Positions 11,300-21,940 of a stretch of 64,000 nt of DNA are shown here, in pieces. Positions within the stretch are counted from its first letter, which is position 1. Every line of letters starts with the position of its first letter. The stretch comes from Diphasiastrum complanatum (taxonomy: Eukaryota > Streptophyta > Lycopodiopsida > Lycopodiales > Lycopodiaceae). Where the stretch lies: contig CM055095.1 of assembly GCA_029204225.1 (NCBI GenBank), positions 66,011,248-66,075,247 on the forward strand, in the 5' to 3' direction. Both the position numbers and the translations under genes were made by a program. Below the pieces are notes generated by a model, which did no database searches, had not been told where the DNA came from, and saw nothing but the letters and a program-made list of their open reading frames with translations.

Positions 11300-11950
11300 C
11301 ACTAAAATCATACGTCACCACGCGACATTTACTATCTGTCACCAAACCTTTGCTGTCCAAAAACCATCCCTCTGGATTTACAGTCTGCAATATTATTACA
11401 ATGTCGCCCGGGGACGATTAACTTACCAAGACGTTTAATTGTCGCTCTAACGTCGCTCTAACGTCGCTCACCTTGCCCGTTGCCTGGCAACATTCAATAT
11501 CCATCATGAAAAACCATTTGATATCCATCGCCAAAAAACCGTCACTACTCAAAAACCATCCCCCGGGTTTTACAGTTTGCAATATTATTACAGCATCGCC
11601 TGACGATGTTTATGATAAGGAGATGTTTAGGCGTCGCTCAACTGTCGCTCGCTTTGGACGTCGCCAAGCGACGTGTAGTAACTATCGCTACATGTCATTT
11701 TTTCAAAAATTTGTTTCGGGACTGAACGTCGTGCGACGACGTTCGGTCGTCTAGAAAAGTCACTTTAATGTTTCTAAAAAAGGTATTGCAAAGAATCGAA
11801 TATTGTATGTCGCATGACAATGATTAAGATATCGCAAAAGTGACGTTCTTTTGCAACAGTTAAAAAATTATATATTTGTCGCTATTAAAATCGAGAAGCA
11901 ATGTTTAATTTTTACTAAATAACATCGCAAACTTTTGTCGCAAAATAGTG
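11300..11950. mobile_element. CACTA-like DNA element (non-autonomous)
   Basis: The right end read on the minus strand is CACTATTTTGCGACAAAAG, starting at 11950. The left end candidate at 11300 is CACTAAAATCATACGTC. Between them GTCGC/GCGAC words recur many times, and an imperfect direct repeat (11341-11415 and 11530-11605, sharing GCAATATTATTACA) is present. CACTA termini and short subterminal repeats of this kind are typical of the EnSpm/CACTA superfamily. No transposase is encoded. The 3-bp target duplication is not evident, and the inverted match is short. It separates two minus-strand copia fragments. Confidence 0.45.
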
Positions 11951-12428
11951 TAAGCACTTGTGGATTTCCTATCCAACCTGTCTCCTACAAAATCTAAATC
12001 TGAAAAAGCAATCAAAGTCAGATCTTCTCCTTCATAGAATAGTCCATAATTCAAGGTAGAAGATATATACCTCAAGACTCTTTTAGCCAACTTCCAATGA
12101 TATAACTTTGGATCCTGCATGTGTTGACTTAGCTTGTGAACACAAAAGCTTAGATTAGGCCTAGTCACTGTTAACCAAATAAGTGAGCCAATAAGACTCC
12201 TATATAGAGTGATGTCCTCAAAGGATTTTTCATCATCTTTAATAGGAACTTTTACAGTGTGCTCCATAGGTGTATCTATGCCTTTACAGTTCTCCATATG
12301 GAATTTCCTGAGCATGGAAAGTGCATATCTACTTTGGCTTATATATGCATGACCTTTCCAAAAATCTATTTTCTCTCTCAGCAACTCCATTTTGTTGAGG
12401 AGTATATGAACAAGAAAACTCTCTTTGA
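11951..12428 (-). pseudogene. Copia RT/RNase H fragment (minus strand)
   Basis: Minus-strand reading includes ISQSRYALSMLRKFHMENCK, TPMEHTVKVP, YRSLIGSLIWLTVTRPNLSF, HWKLAKRVLRYISSTLNYGL and FSDLDFVGDRLDRKSTSAYT. These are the standard copia motifs between the end of RT and the start of RNase H (family: SRYA.dlLkkF, GSLMYL.TRPDI, W.SDADwA...RKSTSGY). It is cut at 11951 by the CACTA-like end, within the RKSTSGY motif, and at about 12428 by the 5' end of LINE 1. Related to M, but about 450 bp of RNase H is missing between them. Confidence 0.8.
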
Positions 12429-12747
12429 ATATAAATCTGTGAATGTGCGGGTGCGAGGAATTGAAGATACTAAGGCTCCAATTACTGAAGCAACCAGTTT
12501 CCTCACGGATACACTTTCCCACCATCACAACGGAATGGAAAGAGCGTGGAGAACTAAAAGAGATCCAACTACACTCATCATACGGTTCACAGGAATAGAG
12601 GAGCGGCAAGTTGTCCTTAGGCTACAAGCTAGGCTGAGAGGTACCCTTGTCTTCATGGACGATGATCTCACACCTATGCAAGTTGCCGAAAGGAGGAAGG
12701 TTTTCAGCCAAAGCATTGGGAAAAAGGGTGATCTATCGGGATGGTAA
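12429..12747 (+). pseudogene. LINE ORF1 C-terminal domain (copy 1)
   Basis: The reading starts at VNVRVRGIEDTKAPITEA and continues through ERAWRTKRDPTTLIIRFTGI and VAERRKVFSQS to a stop at 12745. It closely parallels the ORF1 stretches at 15990-16258 and 17530-17868, which share HNxRVxGIPDT, the W-R-x4-D/N-xTLxIRFTSL pattern and VEERRxAF. This resembles the RRM plus C-terminal half of L1-type ORF1 RNA-binding proteins. The N-terminal coiled coil is missing here. Confidence 0.7.
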
Positions 12748-12838
12748 GGCCCGATACATTGACCCCCAAAAATCTGAGGCATAGGGATTTGGGCCCCCCG
12801 GACTTAGGAGCGGTTTGGGGGCCCTCACAAAAGCATTG

Positions 12839-14078
12839 CGGTTGAGTTTATGGAACTGCAATGGTATCCATTCTTCAGATATAGCAGGAGACTTTAGAGA
12901 TTTTTGTACTACAGGGGATATCCTTATACTTACTGAGACACATGAGAGTCCTGAGAGAGGACTTCCTTGCATTGAGGGATTTTGCTGGCTTTCTACTTGC
13001 AGAGGGAAGACGAGGGCACTGACTAGTCGCGGTTCAAGTGGTGTTGCTTGCTTATTTCGAGACTCTCTCCGGCGATGGGTCGAGCTACTATACACTGGCG
13101 AGCAGGCTCGCTATATCTAGATCAGGTTGGACCACAGGTTGATGGAGTTAGATCGTGACATATTCTTGGCTATTTGTTATTCCCCTCCAAAGACATCAGC
13201 TTTCACCTCAGAGGAGGAGTCACCTTTCATGGATATTTCATCGGACATTATCAGATATGAAGATCGAGGATATATTCTTTTAGCAGGGGACTTCAATGCC
13301 AGGACTGGGTCTAGGCAAACAGAATTTCACAGAGCAGCAGATGATCCACAGTGTATACATGCACTTGATTGGGATGATCTTGGTCTTATATGGCGATCGG
13401 CGGATGCAGCGGGTCCAGTCACATCATATGGGGAGCAGATGCTTCAGTTGGGTGAGGCTCATGGACTGGCCATTTATAATGGCCTTCTTCAGCTGCCAGG
13501 CTCTGGTGACTATACTTGCTTCCCACATAGTGGAGGACATAGCGTCGTCGACTATTTCATGGGTTCACCGTTTCTCCTTCACTTCATTTCATCCTTCTCT
13601 GTACACCGCACCACTCTTTCTGATCATTCATATCTCTCACTCTCTGTCGGTCATCTCCCCATCACACCTATTTTCTCTTCAACCCCTACAGTTAAACCCA
13701 CCTACCGCTACACTTCACATCACACACCACTTTACAGAGAAGCCCTCTCCGATCTCCTTACCTATTTCCCGCATGAGCATACTTTAGAGGAGCAGTCCCT
13801 CTTTCTTGTCCAGACCATCCATACTGCAACTTCCATTGCCTTTCCATCCTCACGGCCCAAAGACCAGCAACATCATAGACCCTATAACCCCTGGTATGAT
13901 CAGGAATGCATCCAGCTACATCAGAACCTCATATATGCTCGCTCCCATCTTCCTCATATGACCAAAACCATATCTCGTGTCTACCGTAGAACCACAAGAA
14001 AAAAGAAAATCGCATACGAAATTGGTCAAGGTAAGAAACTGATGGATCTCCTAGCTTCTATGGGATGGTCATCCACTA
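12839..14078 (+). pseudogene. LINE apurinic-type endonuclease (copy 1)
   Basis: Would nick target DNA to prime reverse transcription. Endonuclease/exonuclease/phosphatase motifs occur in order: LSLWNCNGIHS (about 12841, metal-binding Asn), LTETHES (catalytic Glu), CYSPPKT, LAGDFNARTGS (Asp/Asn), SVVDYFMGSP, and TLSDHSYLSLSV (terminal Asp-His). A single in-frame TAG at 13118-13120 splits the domain; both sides are in the same frame. After about 14000 a basic segment, typical of the linker to RT, runs to the deletion junction near 14078. Inactive as it stands, but only one stop interrupts this domain. Confidence 0.85.
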
Positions 14079-15021
14079 GAGGTTGTTGATTCCTATACAT
14101 ATCTAGGAGTACTATTCTCGGGGCCTACGTTCAGCATGAGACACGCAGCTATTTCTCGGGTACGGAAGGGCTATGCCTCACTGGGAGATTTGGAGAGACT
14201 ATGTTTCAGCTCACACATCAGAGATGCGACTAGTAAGTGTCGGCTCTTTGACACTATGGTTGTGCCCTCAGCTATGTATGCTTCCCAGACATGGAGTACT
14301 GGTCTGACAGATCAGTGACCTACCTACGGGCACCCACCAGTACATCAGAGGCCTCCTTTACAGATCATATCTTCATATCACTTGGCAGGGTCCATTGGGG
14401 ACCAAGAGTGAGTTTTATCGTACACATTTTCTATCTCTTGATCCAGCTGGCTGCCCCATAGTATTTGGTTACTTGCTGAGGAGTATATCACATAGTCTGC
14501 GGATAGCGATGGGTCAGTTTCGGGTTTCTTCACATCAGCTGGCCATTGAGACCGGCAGATACAGTGGCACCCCACGAGAGGACCGGCTTTGTAGCATGTG
14601 TGTTATGCATAAGATTGAGGACGAGTCACATTTCCTCTTCAGATGTCCATCCTACTATGAGATTCGGGGGCGGTACTACTGCTTGTTCAGAGAGCACCCA
14701 GTTACACTTTTTGCCTTGATATCTTATGAGGACCCTAGATGTGTCGCACTGATGATCCGAGAGATGTCAGACCTGAGGAGGAGGAGACTAGATGATACAC
14801 ATTCCCTGACACAGCTGAGCATTGATGACTGCATATCCCATCGGAGACAGAGATCCGAGGTACCCATAGGCAGCGATTCAGATGGAGAGGCCGAGATTCC
14901 CGATTCCTTCGTACATTGGCATCAGAGACCATGTCGACGGCCAGAGAGACAGCCAGCTATTAGACCACAGCCCAGAGCGCCATGGCAGCAGAGACGACAC
15001 CGACAACCTATCCGGCGATAG
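14079..15021 (+). pseudogene. LINE RT C-terminus and zinc-binding tail (copy 1)
   Basis: Directly after the junction comes EVVDSYTYLGVLFSGP (RT thumb/connection motif, family: YLGv.f), then SKCRLFDTMVVPSAMYASQTW to about 14318. A frame change follows, then an open stretch 14395-15021 with EDRLCSMCVMHKIEDESHFL and FRCPSY, the CX2C...HX4C knuckle found near the end of many LINE ORF2 proteins, and an Arg/Pro/Gln-rich tail. The catalytic RT core (including FADD) is absent. Confidence 0.75.
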
Positions 15022-15265
15022 AGGTCCAGGGCACATCTAATGACACCTTCACAGCATACCATCCACCATTTCTTCCATGCTGATGGGCATCATGATATAC
15101 GATTCCAAGCTATTGGATCCTGACTGGGCCAGCCGTCTTTACGCATTGTATTTGCAGTTATTGTTTTATAGATGATTGAGCTTTAAGCTCCTATGTGCAC
15201 ACTTGACATGTACCTTTTCTTAGTCCTATGTACCTTAGGGTATTCAAGGACATTAATAAAATCTT
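15022..15265 (+). other. LINE copy 1 3' untranslated tail
   Basis: Contains CACACTTGACATGTAC and GACATTAATAAAATCTTTC. The same words, slightly changed, close copy 2 at about 17015-17090 (CATACTTGACATGTAC, GACATTAATAAATCTTC), which defines the 3' end of the family. AATAAA may serve as polyadenylation signal. Confidence 0.65.
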
Positions 15266-15436
<171 letters not shown>

Positions 15437-15545
15437 AATCATAACAAACTTAATTGAAATCACAAGGAACCATATTAAATCGTATTGAACCATACTAAAT
15501 CATTGCTGAAACCGTAATGAACCATACTGAAGAGATACAACACAT

Positions 15546-15591
<46 letters not shown>

Positions 15592-15689
15592 CATGCCTCC
15601 CCGTCGGAAGCCGCCCACCCACCCCCTCGTTGTTCTCCTCCTACAGCCAACTCACACCCCCCCCCCCCCCCCGCCGGGAAGTTGACCAA

Positions 15690-16258
15690 ATGAAAGCAGA
15701 TTTCCAGCTTTCGAACAAGAACTTTCCCAATTGAAGGGAATCATGGTCTCTCTACTCAAAGAAAAGAACTTGTTGCAATCCAAAGTTGCCTCATTGGAAC
15801 AAGTGATCAGTACTAAGCAGGTTGTAGCCTCGGAATTGACTACCACCATGATACGGGAGCTAGAAAATAAGATTGAGCAGCATAAAGAAGAAACCCTTTC
15901 ATGGGCAGTAGAATTGAAGAAAGGCACCAAGCCTAGCGCTCCCATTTCCTTAGTCATCTCAGCCACCATTTCGAAAGAGCGATCGAGGAAACAAAAGGCC
16001 CATAACATCAGGGTTCGTGGGATACCAGATACACAGGATGCCATTGTCGAAGCTACAAGGTTTCTCGAGACCACCCTAGGACATGTGACAGATGGGTTAG
16101 CCACAGCTTGGAGGACCACCAGAGATGCAGCTACATTGATCATTCGCTTCACATCCTTAGCCAATCATAGAGAGGCTTTACGATGTAGAGCCAAACTACG
16201 CGGAACTACCATATATATGCATGATGATCCCACTTATATTCAGGTTGAGGAGGCGTAA
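15690..16258 (+). pseudogene. LINE ORF1 (copy 2), coiled coil plus RNA-binding domain
   Basis: An ATG at 15731 opens a 175-codon frame, though a reading upstream suggests the native start is earlier. Residues 1-65 are heptad-like (LLKEKNLLQSKVASLEQVIS, RELENKIEQHKEET), a coiled coil that would trimerise ORF1. Residues about 93-175 form the conserved domain (AHNIRVRGIPDTQDAIVEA, ATLIIRFTSL, TTIYMHDDPTYIQVEEA). A one-base change near 16250 moves the following RKAFETAS into another frame. Role in the family: RNA binding and chaperoning of the LINE transcript. Confidence 0.75.
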
Positions 16259-16282
16259 AGCCTTCGAGACAGCCTCTAGAGG

Positions 16283-17000
16283 TAGTTTCTTCATATACTT
16301 ACCTTGGCGTGCTCTTCACTGGTCCTACTTTCAATATGAGACAGGCGGCTACTTCTAGACTCAGGAAGGGTCATTCTTCCCTAGTTCAGTTGGAGAGATT
16401 CTACTTCCATAAGTCTATTCGGGATGCCCCGAGTAAGTGCAGACTTTTTGACACCATTGTCACCCCTTCAGCCATGTATGCAACAGAGATATAGTGTACA
16501 GGCCTCTGCTCTTCACATTGGGCCAGCATTTCACGCTTATAGACCACCATGTTAGCTTGCATGATTCGGGCGAAACCCTCTGTTCCACATGAGATCATTC
16601 TTGTAGAGTTTGCCACCCCCCCATCCAGATAGGGGCCAGCCTTCCAGCTTATCACGTACATTCAGAGAGCTCAGGCACTCCTTGATACAGAGCAGAGATA
16701 TACACGGCTTGCACTCATGTCCTCCCACCATCTTCAGGCTCAGGGATACTGGCTGTCATGGTTCTCTCAGGCATCACACTTCCTCATGGAATGAGAGCAC
16801 ACAGTTTTCATCCTCCTAGACGACATCAGCGACGGTCCATATTACCTCCTGCTACAACTCGTATCACATCCTTTTTCAGCAACAGTGCTAGATGATATGA
16901 CTCTATTCTTAGTAGTTATTTTGCTCCCACTTATGGACAGTTTGTAGTTTACAGTTATATTGTTCATCTTTTATGCATAGTTTTTTTGGAGATGTTTATA
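16283..17000 (+). pseudogene. LINE RT C-terminus (copy 2)
   Basis: EVVSSYTYLGVLFTGPTF at 16283 onward and SKCRLFDTIVTPSAMYA to about 16490 match copy 1 at 14082-14290. Further text to 17000 is broken by stops but keeps the order of the copy 1 C-terminal region (for example YIQRAQALLDTEQRYTR near 16655). The zinc knuckle cannot be recovered. Confidence 0.65.
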
Positions 17001-17085
17001 TACGCTCCCATGGTTACCACATACTTGACATGTACTCTTATAGGTCTTATATGCCTTTTGGCATGGAAAAGACATTAATAAATCT

Positions 17086-17862
17086 TCTGCTTCTTCTTCT
17101 CTCTCTCTCTCCATTCCCCTCTCTCCGTCGGCCCTTCCCAAGACACCTCCGATCCTCATACCACATCTGCCCCTCTTACTCCCTTCCTTTCTACAATGGA
17201 CTATTCTACCACCAAAGCCTTCGAAAACTTTCTTGCCTATGAGCTAAAGTCACTCAAAGCTGAGGTCCACTCATTGAGATCAGAGGTTACTCACTTACGG
17301 GAAGAAAACAGTCGGTTGCGGACAGCATTTACAGAATTATGTGCCATTCCTCCTCTTGATGGTGGTGCTGCATCAAAGATCTAGGAATTACAACAAGATC
17401 TGACCCAACATAAGGAATCCACCAAAACATGGGCATCACTCCTCAAAAACAGCAATGAAGGTACTCATATGTCCAGTTTCATTGCTGCCAATAAATTGGA
17501 AGAAAATTGAGAGAACAAAAATCGCATAATGTTAGGGTCCATGGCATTCCCGACACCCAAAATGCGTTATAGGAAGCAAGGAATTCTTGAATACTACTCT
17601 ATCTCATCATAGCAATGGCATAGATAGAGTTTGGCGCCCAAAGAAAGATAATGCCACACTTGTCATTCGTTTCACATCGTTGGAAGAACGCACATTAGTA
17701 CTTCGTCGTAAATCCAAACTCAAGGGTACCAAAATTTATTTGGATGATAACCTCACCTTTATTCAGGTAGAAGAACGTCGAAGAGCTTTCCAAGAGGCTT
17801 GTGAACAAGGCCGAATTGCTATTTATAGAGATCGACGGGTCAAATACGTTGACGACAAGTCA
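17086..17862 (+). mobile_element. LINE copy 3 (ORF1 only, cut by element C)
   Basis: Starts with CTTCT/CT repeats and CCGTCGG, as copy 2 does, then ORF1. It is interrupted at 17863 by the LTR of copia element C. Downstream LINE sequence is not seen again in this window. ORF1 has an ATG at 17196 (MDYSTTKAFENFLAYELKSL), a strong coiled coil (LKAEVHSLRSEVTHLREENS), a stop at 17382, more stops near 17508 and 17570, and an open C-terminal part 17587-17862 (HHSNGIDRVWRPKKDNATLV, FTSLEERT, VEERRRAFQEACEQGRIAIY). Confidence 0.75.
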
Positions 17863-18209
17863 TGTTAGGTAGTTGGGGTTGTTGAACTTATCAGCCTAGG
17901 TAAATAAATAGTGCATGGCACATGGTCATAATTGGGTCCAAATTTTTAAGGCCCGAATAACTTAGGTAGATTTTTTTCTTTACCAAACTCGTGGAAGGCC
18001 TTCTTGCATGATGATGCCTTTGACCCATTTGAGTTTGGTAGACCCCCATGCACATGTGCATGGGGGAGAATAAGTTAAATTGCCACCTATCATGACAAGC
18101 ATGCAACATGCAAGTAGGCATGCAAATGCATGCATAGGAAATTGGACACTTGGCAATTGCATGCCAACCATTGTACATACACAAATTCCATTTAATAGAG
18201 GCTCCACGA

Positions 18210-18252
<43 letters not shown>

Positions 18253-18964
18253 GAGGCATCTTCCATCTTCATTGTTTTTGTGTCTTCTTGATCTACTTTT
18301 AGAGAGAGATTGGAGGCATCTTCCATCTTCATTGTTTTTGTGTCTTCTTGATCTACTTTTTATATAGGAACTCGTTGCTGGGACAGATCTAGTTTTTCAG
18401 GTGTTTCTCCCTCATCACTTATCCAAATCTAATGAGATCAAGTGCAAATTGATTGTAGGAGGAGGGCGTTACCATTCATATCATTTCCACTTCCATGTAA
18501 TGCATTTCTGGAGCCAGAACAGCCATCAATCATTTGTGATTGGGTGCTGCCTCAGTTTTGTAAACCTCTCTTTGAATACTTGTCAGAATTTGATAAAATC
18601 AGAAGCATATGTTTTCTATTGAAAGGCACTATCACTACTTGTGATTAGAGGTCAATTAGAATCTGTTTTTTCCAGATCTGATTCTGCTAATTGAAATGGC
18701 CAGCAAGTAGAAATCATTTCTTTTCTTGATTCATCGAATTGGCATAGAGTAGATAGAGTTCATATAGATTTGAACTAGGATCAAATTTGAGATCTAGAGC
18801 TTGCTGGTTTTTTCATTTCTACTTGCATGTCTATTCCATGTCAAGTTTTCAGATTGCATGTTTTATTCCTAGTCATGTTAGGCTCAAGTAGTCCTTGAAA
18901 TCAACATTACTTGGGTCCTAGATTCATTGTCTTAAGCTATTCTTAGCATCATCATTTTACAACA
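17863..18964 (+). repeat. 5' LTR of element C
   Basis: Begins TGTTAGGTAG at the exact point where LINE 3 ORF1 is broken and ends TTTTACAACA one base before the primer-binding site. 1102 bp, with TGTT...AACA ends. Contains a GA tract (18214-18248) and an exact 60-bp tandem duplication. No partner LTR is available for comparison, so the left end rests on the LINE break and the TG. Confidence 0.65.
18241..18360 (+). repeat. Perfect 60-bp tandem duplication
   Basis: 18241-18300 and 18301-18360 are identical base for base, each beginning AGAGAGAGATTGGAGGCATC and ending GATCTACTTTT. It lies within the C LTR, downstream of a GA repeat. Confidence 0.97.
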
Positions 18965-18965
18965 A

Positions 18966-18978
18966 TGGTATCAGGGCC
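18966..18978 (+). promoter_or_regulatory. Primer-binding site of element C
   Basis: TGGTATCAGGGCC, one base after the LTR. One mismatch to the initiator-tRNA site within the first 12 bases. Confidence 0.75.
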
Positions 18979-18993
18979 TTGTTTACAGGAAAC

Positions 18994-19735
18994 ATGCAAT
19001 CAGAGATGGCAAACACAAATATACTCACCTTAAATCCAGTTGGCCTTATATTGGAGAATGGAAGACAGTATTCCATTTGGAAGACAAAGGTTATGTTGGT
19101 TCTCAAGAGGAATGCAGTACGAGAGATTGTTAATGGACCCCCACCAGCAGATGGAGCTACACAAAGAGATCGAGATAGGTGGAATGAGAAGAATGATCAA
19201 GCATGTGCCTGGATCAGTCTCTCCACTTCAGAAGACACCCTACTTGAAATATCTAAAATGAATAGTGCCAAAGATATTTGGAATATCCAAAAAATAAATT
19301 TGACACTAAATCCACTTCTATATGTCAAATAAATACAATGACATGGAGTGGTAAAAGTGAGATAAAGAAATTCATATCAGAAATGAAAAATTTCTTTACT
19401 TCTCTAGCTCTTGCAGGACAAGAATATGCTATTAACAATGGCCAGAAGTTATCAATTTTTCTTGGTGCTCTTCCTACTTCTTTTGACTCACTTAGAACAA
19501 TTCTTGCAGGAACACCTAACATGAGTTTTGAAAAAGCCAGTAATGCAGTGATTGCAGCCCGGCACCAGCATGATAGTAAGCCACAGGAAGTTTACTTCAC
19601 CAAGAAGATTCCGGGAGACAAGAAGAAGAAGAAGCACAAGTCTAAGGAGAGCAAAGAGAAGGGGCCGAAACCCACATGTAAATACTGTGGGAAAGATGGC
19701 CATACACCTATCAAATGTTGGAGCAATCACCACCG
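18994..19735 (+). pseudogene. gag: Copia gag of element C
   Basis: Two ATGs are possible (18994 or 19006, the latter giving MANTNILTLNPVG). The copia gag region reads ILENGRQYSIWKTKVMLVL, WNEKNDQACAWISLS and SAKDIWN, then shifts frame near 19290 and continues TWSGKSEIKKFISEMKNFF, ILAGTPNMSFEKASNAVIAA, a Lys-rich linker and a perfect zinc knuckle CKYCGKDGHTPIKC (about 19677-19718). The reading ends at the junction with hAT sequence. It would bind and package element RNA; one frameshift and the truncation make it inactive. Confidence 0.8.
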
Positions 19736-20530
19736 TATATCATCAATGTCAACCTCACCATGTCCATACCGAAGGAGGTCTGACATGGTCCTCTGGCGAA
19801 CACGACGGGTCCGATCTGCATCATCATCAACATGAGCATCTGCAGGGGCCTGTGAATCCTGCACACCATCAATCCCTCCCACTGTGGCACAAGCATCTCC
19901 ACCCTCTGTTGTATCCCCTGCAAAAGCGTCATGTGCCATATGGTCAGCATCCCCAACATGTGCTGCATCCATTGTCTCTCTCTCATGCTGTATATCCTCT
20001 GGTAGTGGATCAGGTCGATACACATCCTGCTCTGGTAGAGGTGGCTCATACATCCCTGCCATCATCCTCTATAATCGATCATCCTCCTCCAAGCCATAGC
20101 CTAGGTCTGCCTCAAACTCTGCCTCAAGCTCTGCCTCAACCATGGTCTCCAATCCTAGAGCAGGAATACCCAAATCATCATCATCATCATCTTCATCCTC
20201 CTCATCAGCACCCATGCCCATACCTGTCCCCTGGCCAGCACCTGTATCCTGATCATGACTCACTCTGTCCATCAATAACCGTCTAACCCGCAACACATCT
20301 CTCTCTGCCTCTGCCGCAATGTCAGCCGCAACATCAGCCCTCGACATGGGTATGGTGGAATCAGTGGGATCATCAACGCCTAGTAAACAATCTGAGGGCA
20401 ACACCTCTAGGGGGTCCACAATAGATGCAAGTTTGTCACTCAACCTTGCATTGGTGTTGCAAAAAACCAGTCGTGTCATCTGTGCAATAGAAAGGCGATT
20501 AGGGTTTTTAGGGTGGATAAGGAATCTCAA
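19727..20530 (-). pseudogene. hAT transposase C-terminus (element F, minus strand)
   Basis: Minus-strand reading IHPKNPNRLSIAQMTRLVF and CNTNARLSDKLASIVDPLEV matches the end of the hAT dimerisation domain in G (RRRNRLSVSQLERLVFCSTNARL) and H (NRRNRLTTERCNDLVYCNTN). An acidic tail (ADEEDEDDDDDDLG) follows, then after a frame change DDADRTRRVRQRTMSDLLRY, ending in a stop at 19727. The upstream neighbour in frame is the chromodomain of gypsy element D, not the rest of the transposase. The N-terminal part of what is probably the same gene is at 25942-26602. Confidence 0.75.
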
Positions 20531-20665
20531 TTTAAGGTCAAGTTCCTTCTCCCAAGTGTCATCATCCTCGGAACTTCCTTTCCAACGAACCAAGTACTCA
20601 GTTACATGCCGGTTTAAGTCCACGTTGACGTACATCAACAATGGCTTGTGGTTCAGTAGGTACAA
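20069..20665 (-). pseudogene. In-frame chimera: gypsy chromodomain plus hAT C-terminus
   Basis: A 198-codon open minus-strand frame. Residues about 16-46 are a chromodomain (HVTEYLVRWKGSSEDDDTWE), normally the tail of chromovirus integrase. From about residue 50 it becomes the hAT dimerisation segment (RFLIHPKNPNRLSIAQMTRL) and an acidic tail. The switch is near 20530. No start codon context or promoter is evident, so I take it as the accidental product of the D/F deletion that happens to stay open. Confidence 0.7.
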
Positions 20666-20821
20666 AGGATGATAGGTCCTCCAGCCGAACTAAGTCCTCT
20701 TGAGGCATTAAGTCATCCTTTCCACCAAGTCGTTCCTTTAAACGACTAATGTGAAAAACTGGATGTACCTTCACACCTTGAGGAAGTTCCAGCTGGTACG
20801 CATTCCGATGGAGTTTCTTTA

Positions 20822-21940
20822 CTATACGGAATGGCCCTGCATAACGAGGTGATAACTTAGGACATTTCCAGTCCTTAGTACCTTAGAATCTTTTGGAATT
20901 CTAAGATATACCCAAGCTCCCTCCTCATAGACCCTAGGTTGTCGCTTTTGATTGGCGTAAAACTGGGCTCTATCCTGAGCCGTTTTTACGTTTTCGCGAG
21001 CAACAAGCAACATTTCTTGCATATCATGCAGGAAATCTACTGCTGCTTTAACCTTAAGGCCTTTGAGGCCCATTGAAATGGGAGCCCTAGGCTGGAAACC
21101 TTACATCAGAGAAAATGGACTAAAACCCGTCGCTGAGTGCTTTGCGCTATTATACGCAAACTCAATCATTGGAAGGTACCTTTCCCAATCTGACTGTCTT
21201 CTGGAAACATATGCTCGAAGCATATCTTCCATAGACTGGTTTGTCCTCTCTGTCTGACCATTCGATTCAGGATGATCTGATGACCCCAAACTTAGAGTGG
21301 TCTCTAATTTCTCAAAGACCGCTTGCCAGAATTTGCCAGTGAACTTTGGATCTCGATCACTAACAATGTCATTCGACAAACCAAACAACCGCTTTGACAG
21401 TTTGCTTGGTTGGTATGAACTGCGCCATTTTAGTTAACCTGTCAACTATTACCCAAATGGCATCATTTTGCTTCCCCGTCCGAGGTAGCCCAACCACAAA
21501 GTCCATGGAAATGCTTTCCCACTTTCTTTCGGGAATTTCCAAGGGCATTAACAAACCAGCCGCCTTAAGTCTTTCAGCTTTATTAACTTGGCATTGCGCA
21601 CACTTGCGAACATATGCCTCCACTTGACTTTTTAAATTTGGCCAATAAAAGTTCCTTTTTACTAAGTCAAGCGTCCTTTGAGCGCCAGGGTGCCTTGCAC
21701 ACGAGCTGTCATGACATTCATGCAGGATTTGGGCCCTTATACCATTATTTTCTGGCACACAAACTTTTCCATTCCGGAAAAGTAACCCATTCCTAACGGA
21801 ATAGTCTCTTTGTATCTTGTCCTGAGGAGAAATCTTGGAATCCTGCATTCCAAGCTCATTACTAGATCTAGTAGAACCTGCCAGGACGTCTAGCCAAATA
21901 CGACCGAAGTACCTATCGGTCTTACACAAATCTCTTAAGG
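20822..21940 (-). pseudogene. Gypsy integrase (element D)
   Basis: Minus-strand motifs: HECHDSSCARHPGAQRTLDL and CAQCQVNKAERLKAAG (zinc-binding HHCC region), WESISMDFVVGLPRTGKQND (first catalytic Asp), a frame change near 21380, NDIVSDRDPKFTGKFW (second Asp), HPESNGQTERTNQ (catalytic Glu), IEFAYNSAKHSATGFSPF, and the C-terminal AQDRAQFYANQKR region. It would insert cDNA into the genome. Frameshifts separate the pieces. Confidence 0.88.

Larger units (their letters stand above)
12429..15265 (+). mobile_element. LINE copy 1 (5'-truncated, RT core deleted)
   Basis: Non-LTR retrotransposon reading ORF1 C-half, endonuclease, last part of RT and a C-terminal zinc-binding region, then a 3' untranslated tail ending ACATTAATAAAATCTTTC before a CT microsatellite. 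The 5' end begins abruptly in the middle of ORF1 within copia sequence, as usual for 5'-truncated LINE insertions. Most of RT is missing between about 14070 and 14080. Copies 2 and 3 follow in the same orientation. Confidence 0.85.
15540..17085 (+). mobile_element. LINE copy 2 (endonuclease and RT core deleted)
   Basis: Begins in a CT tract (15548-15590) followed by a GC-rich leader with a run of about 14 C (15659-15672), then ORF1, then, with no endonuclease, the same RT C-terminal region as copy 1, and the family 3' tail. The interior deletion removes everything between ORF1 (near 16275) and the EVVSSYTYLG motif (16283). Confidence 0.8.
17863..19735 (+). mobile_element. 5' part of copia element C
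   Basis: LTR 17863-18964, primer-binding site, short leader and gag, then an abrupt junction near 19730 with minus-strand hAT sequence. The rest of the element is not in the window. It is inserted in LINE copy 3. Different LTR and gag from A/N and B/P. Confidence 0.8.

Noticed and set aside
13296-13787. 163-codon frame inside the LINE endonuclease
   Set aside because: Shadow frame; the endonuclease motifs are in the frame 13127-14089.
18966-18978. TGGTATCA words as possible tRNA genes
   Set aside because: They are primer-binding sites (also at 596, 5336, 25483, 28715, 55430), complementary to a tRNA 3' end; no tRNA body is present.
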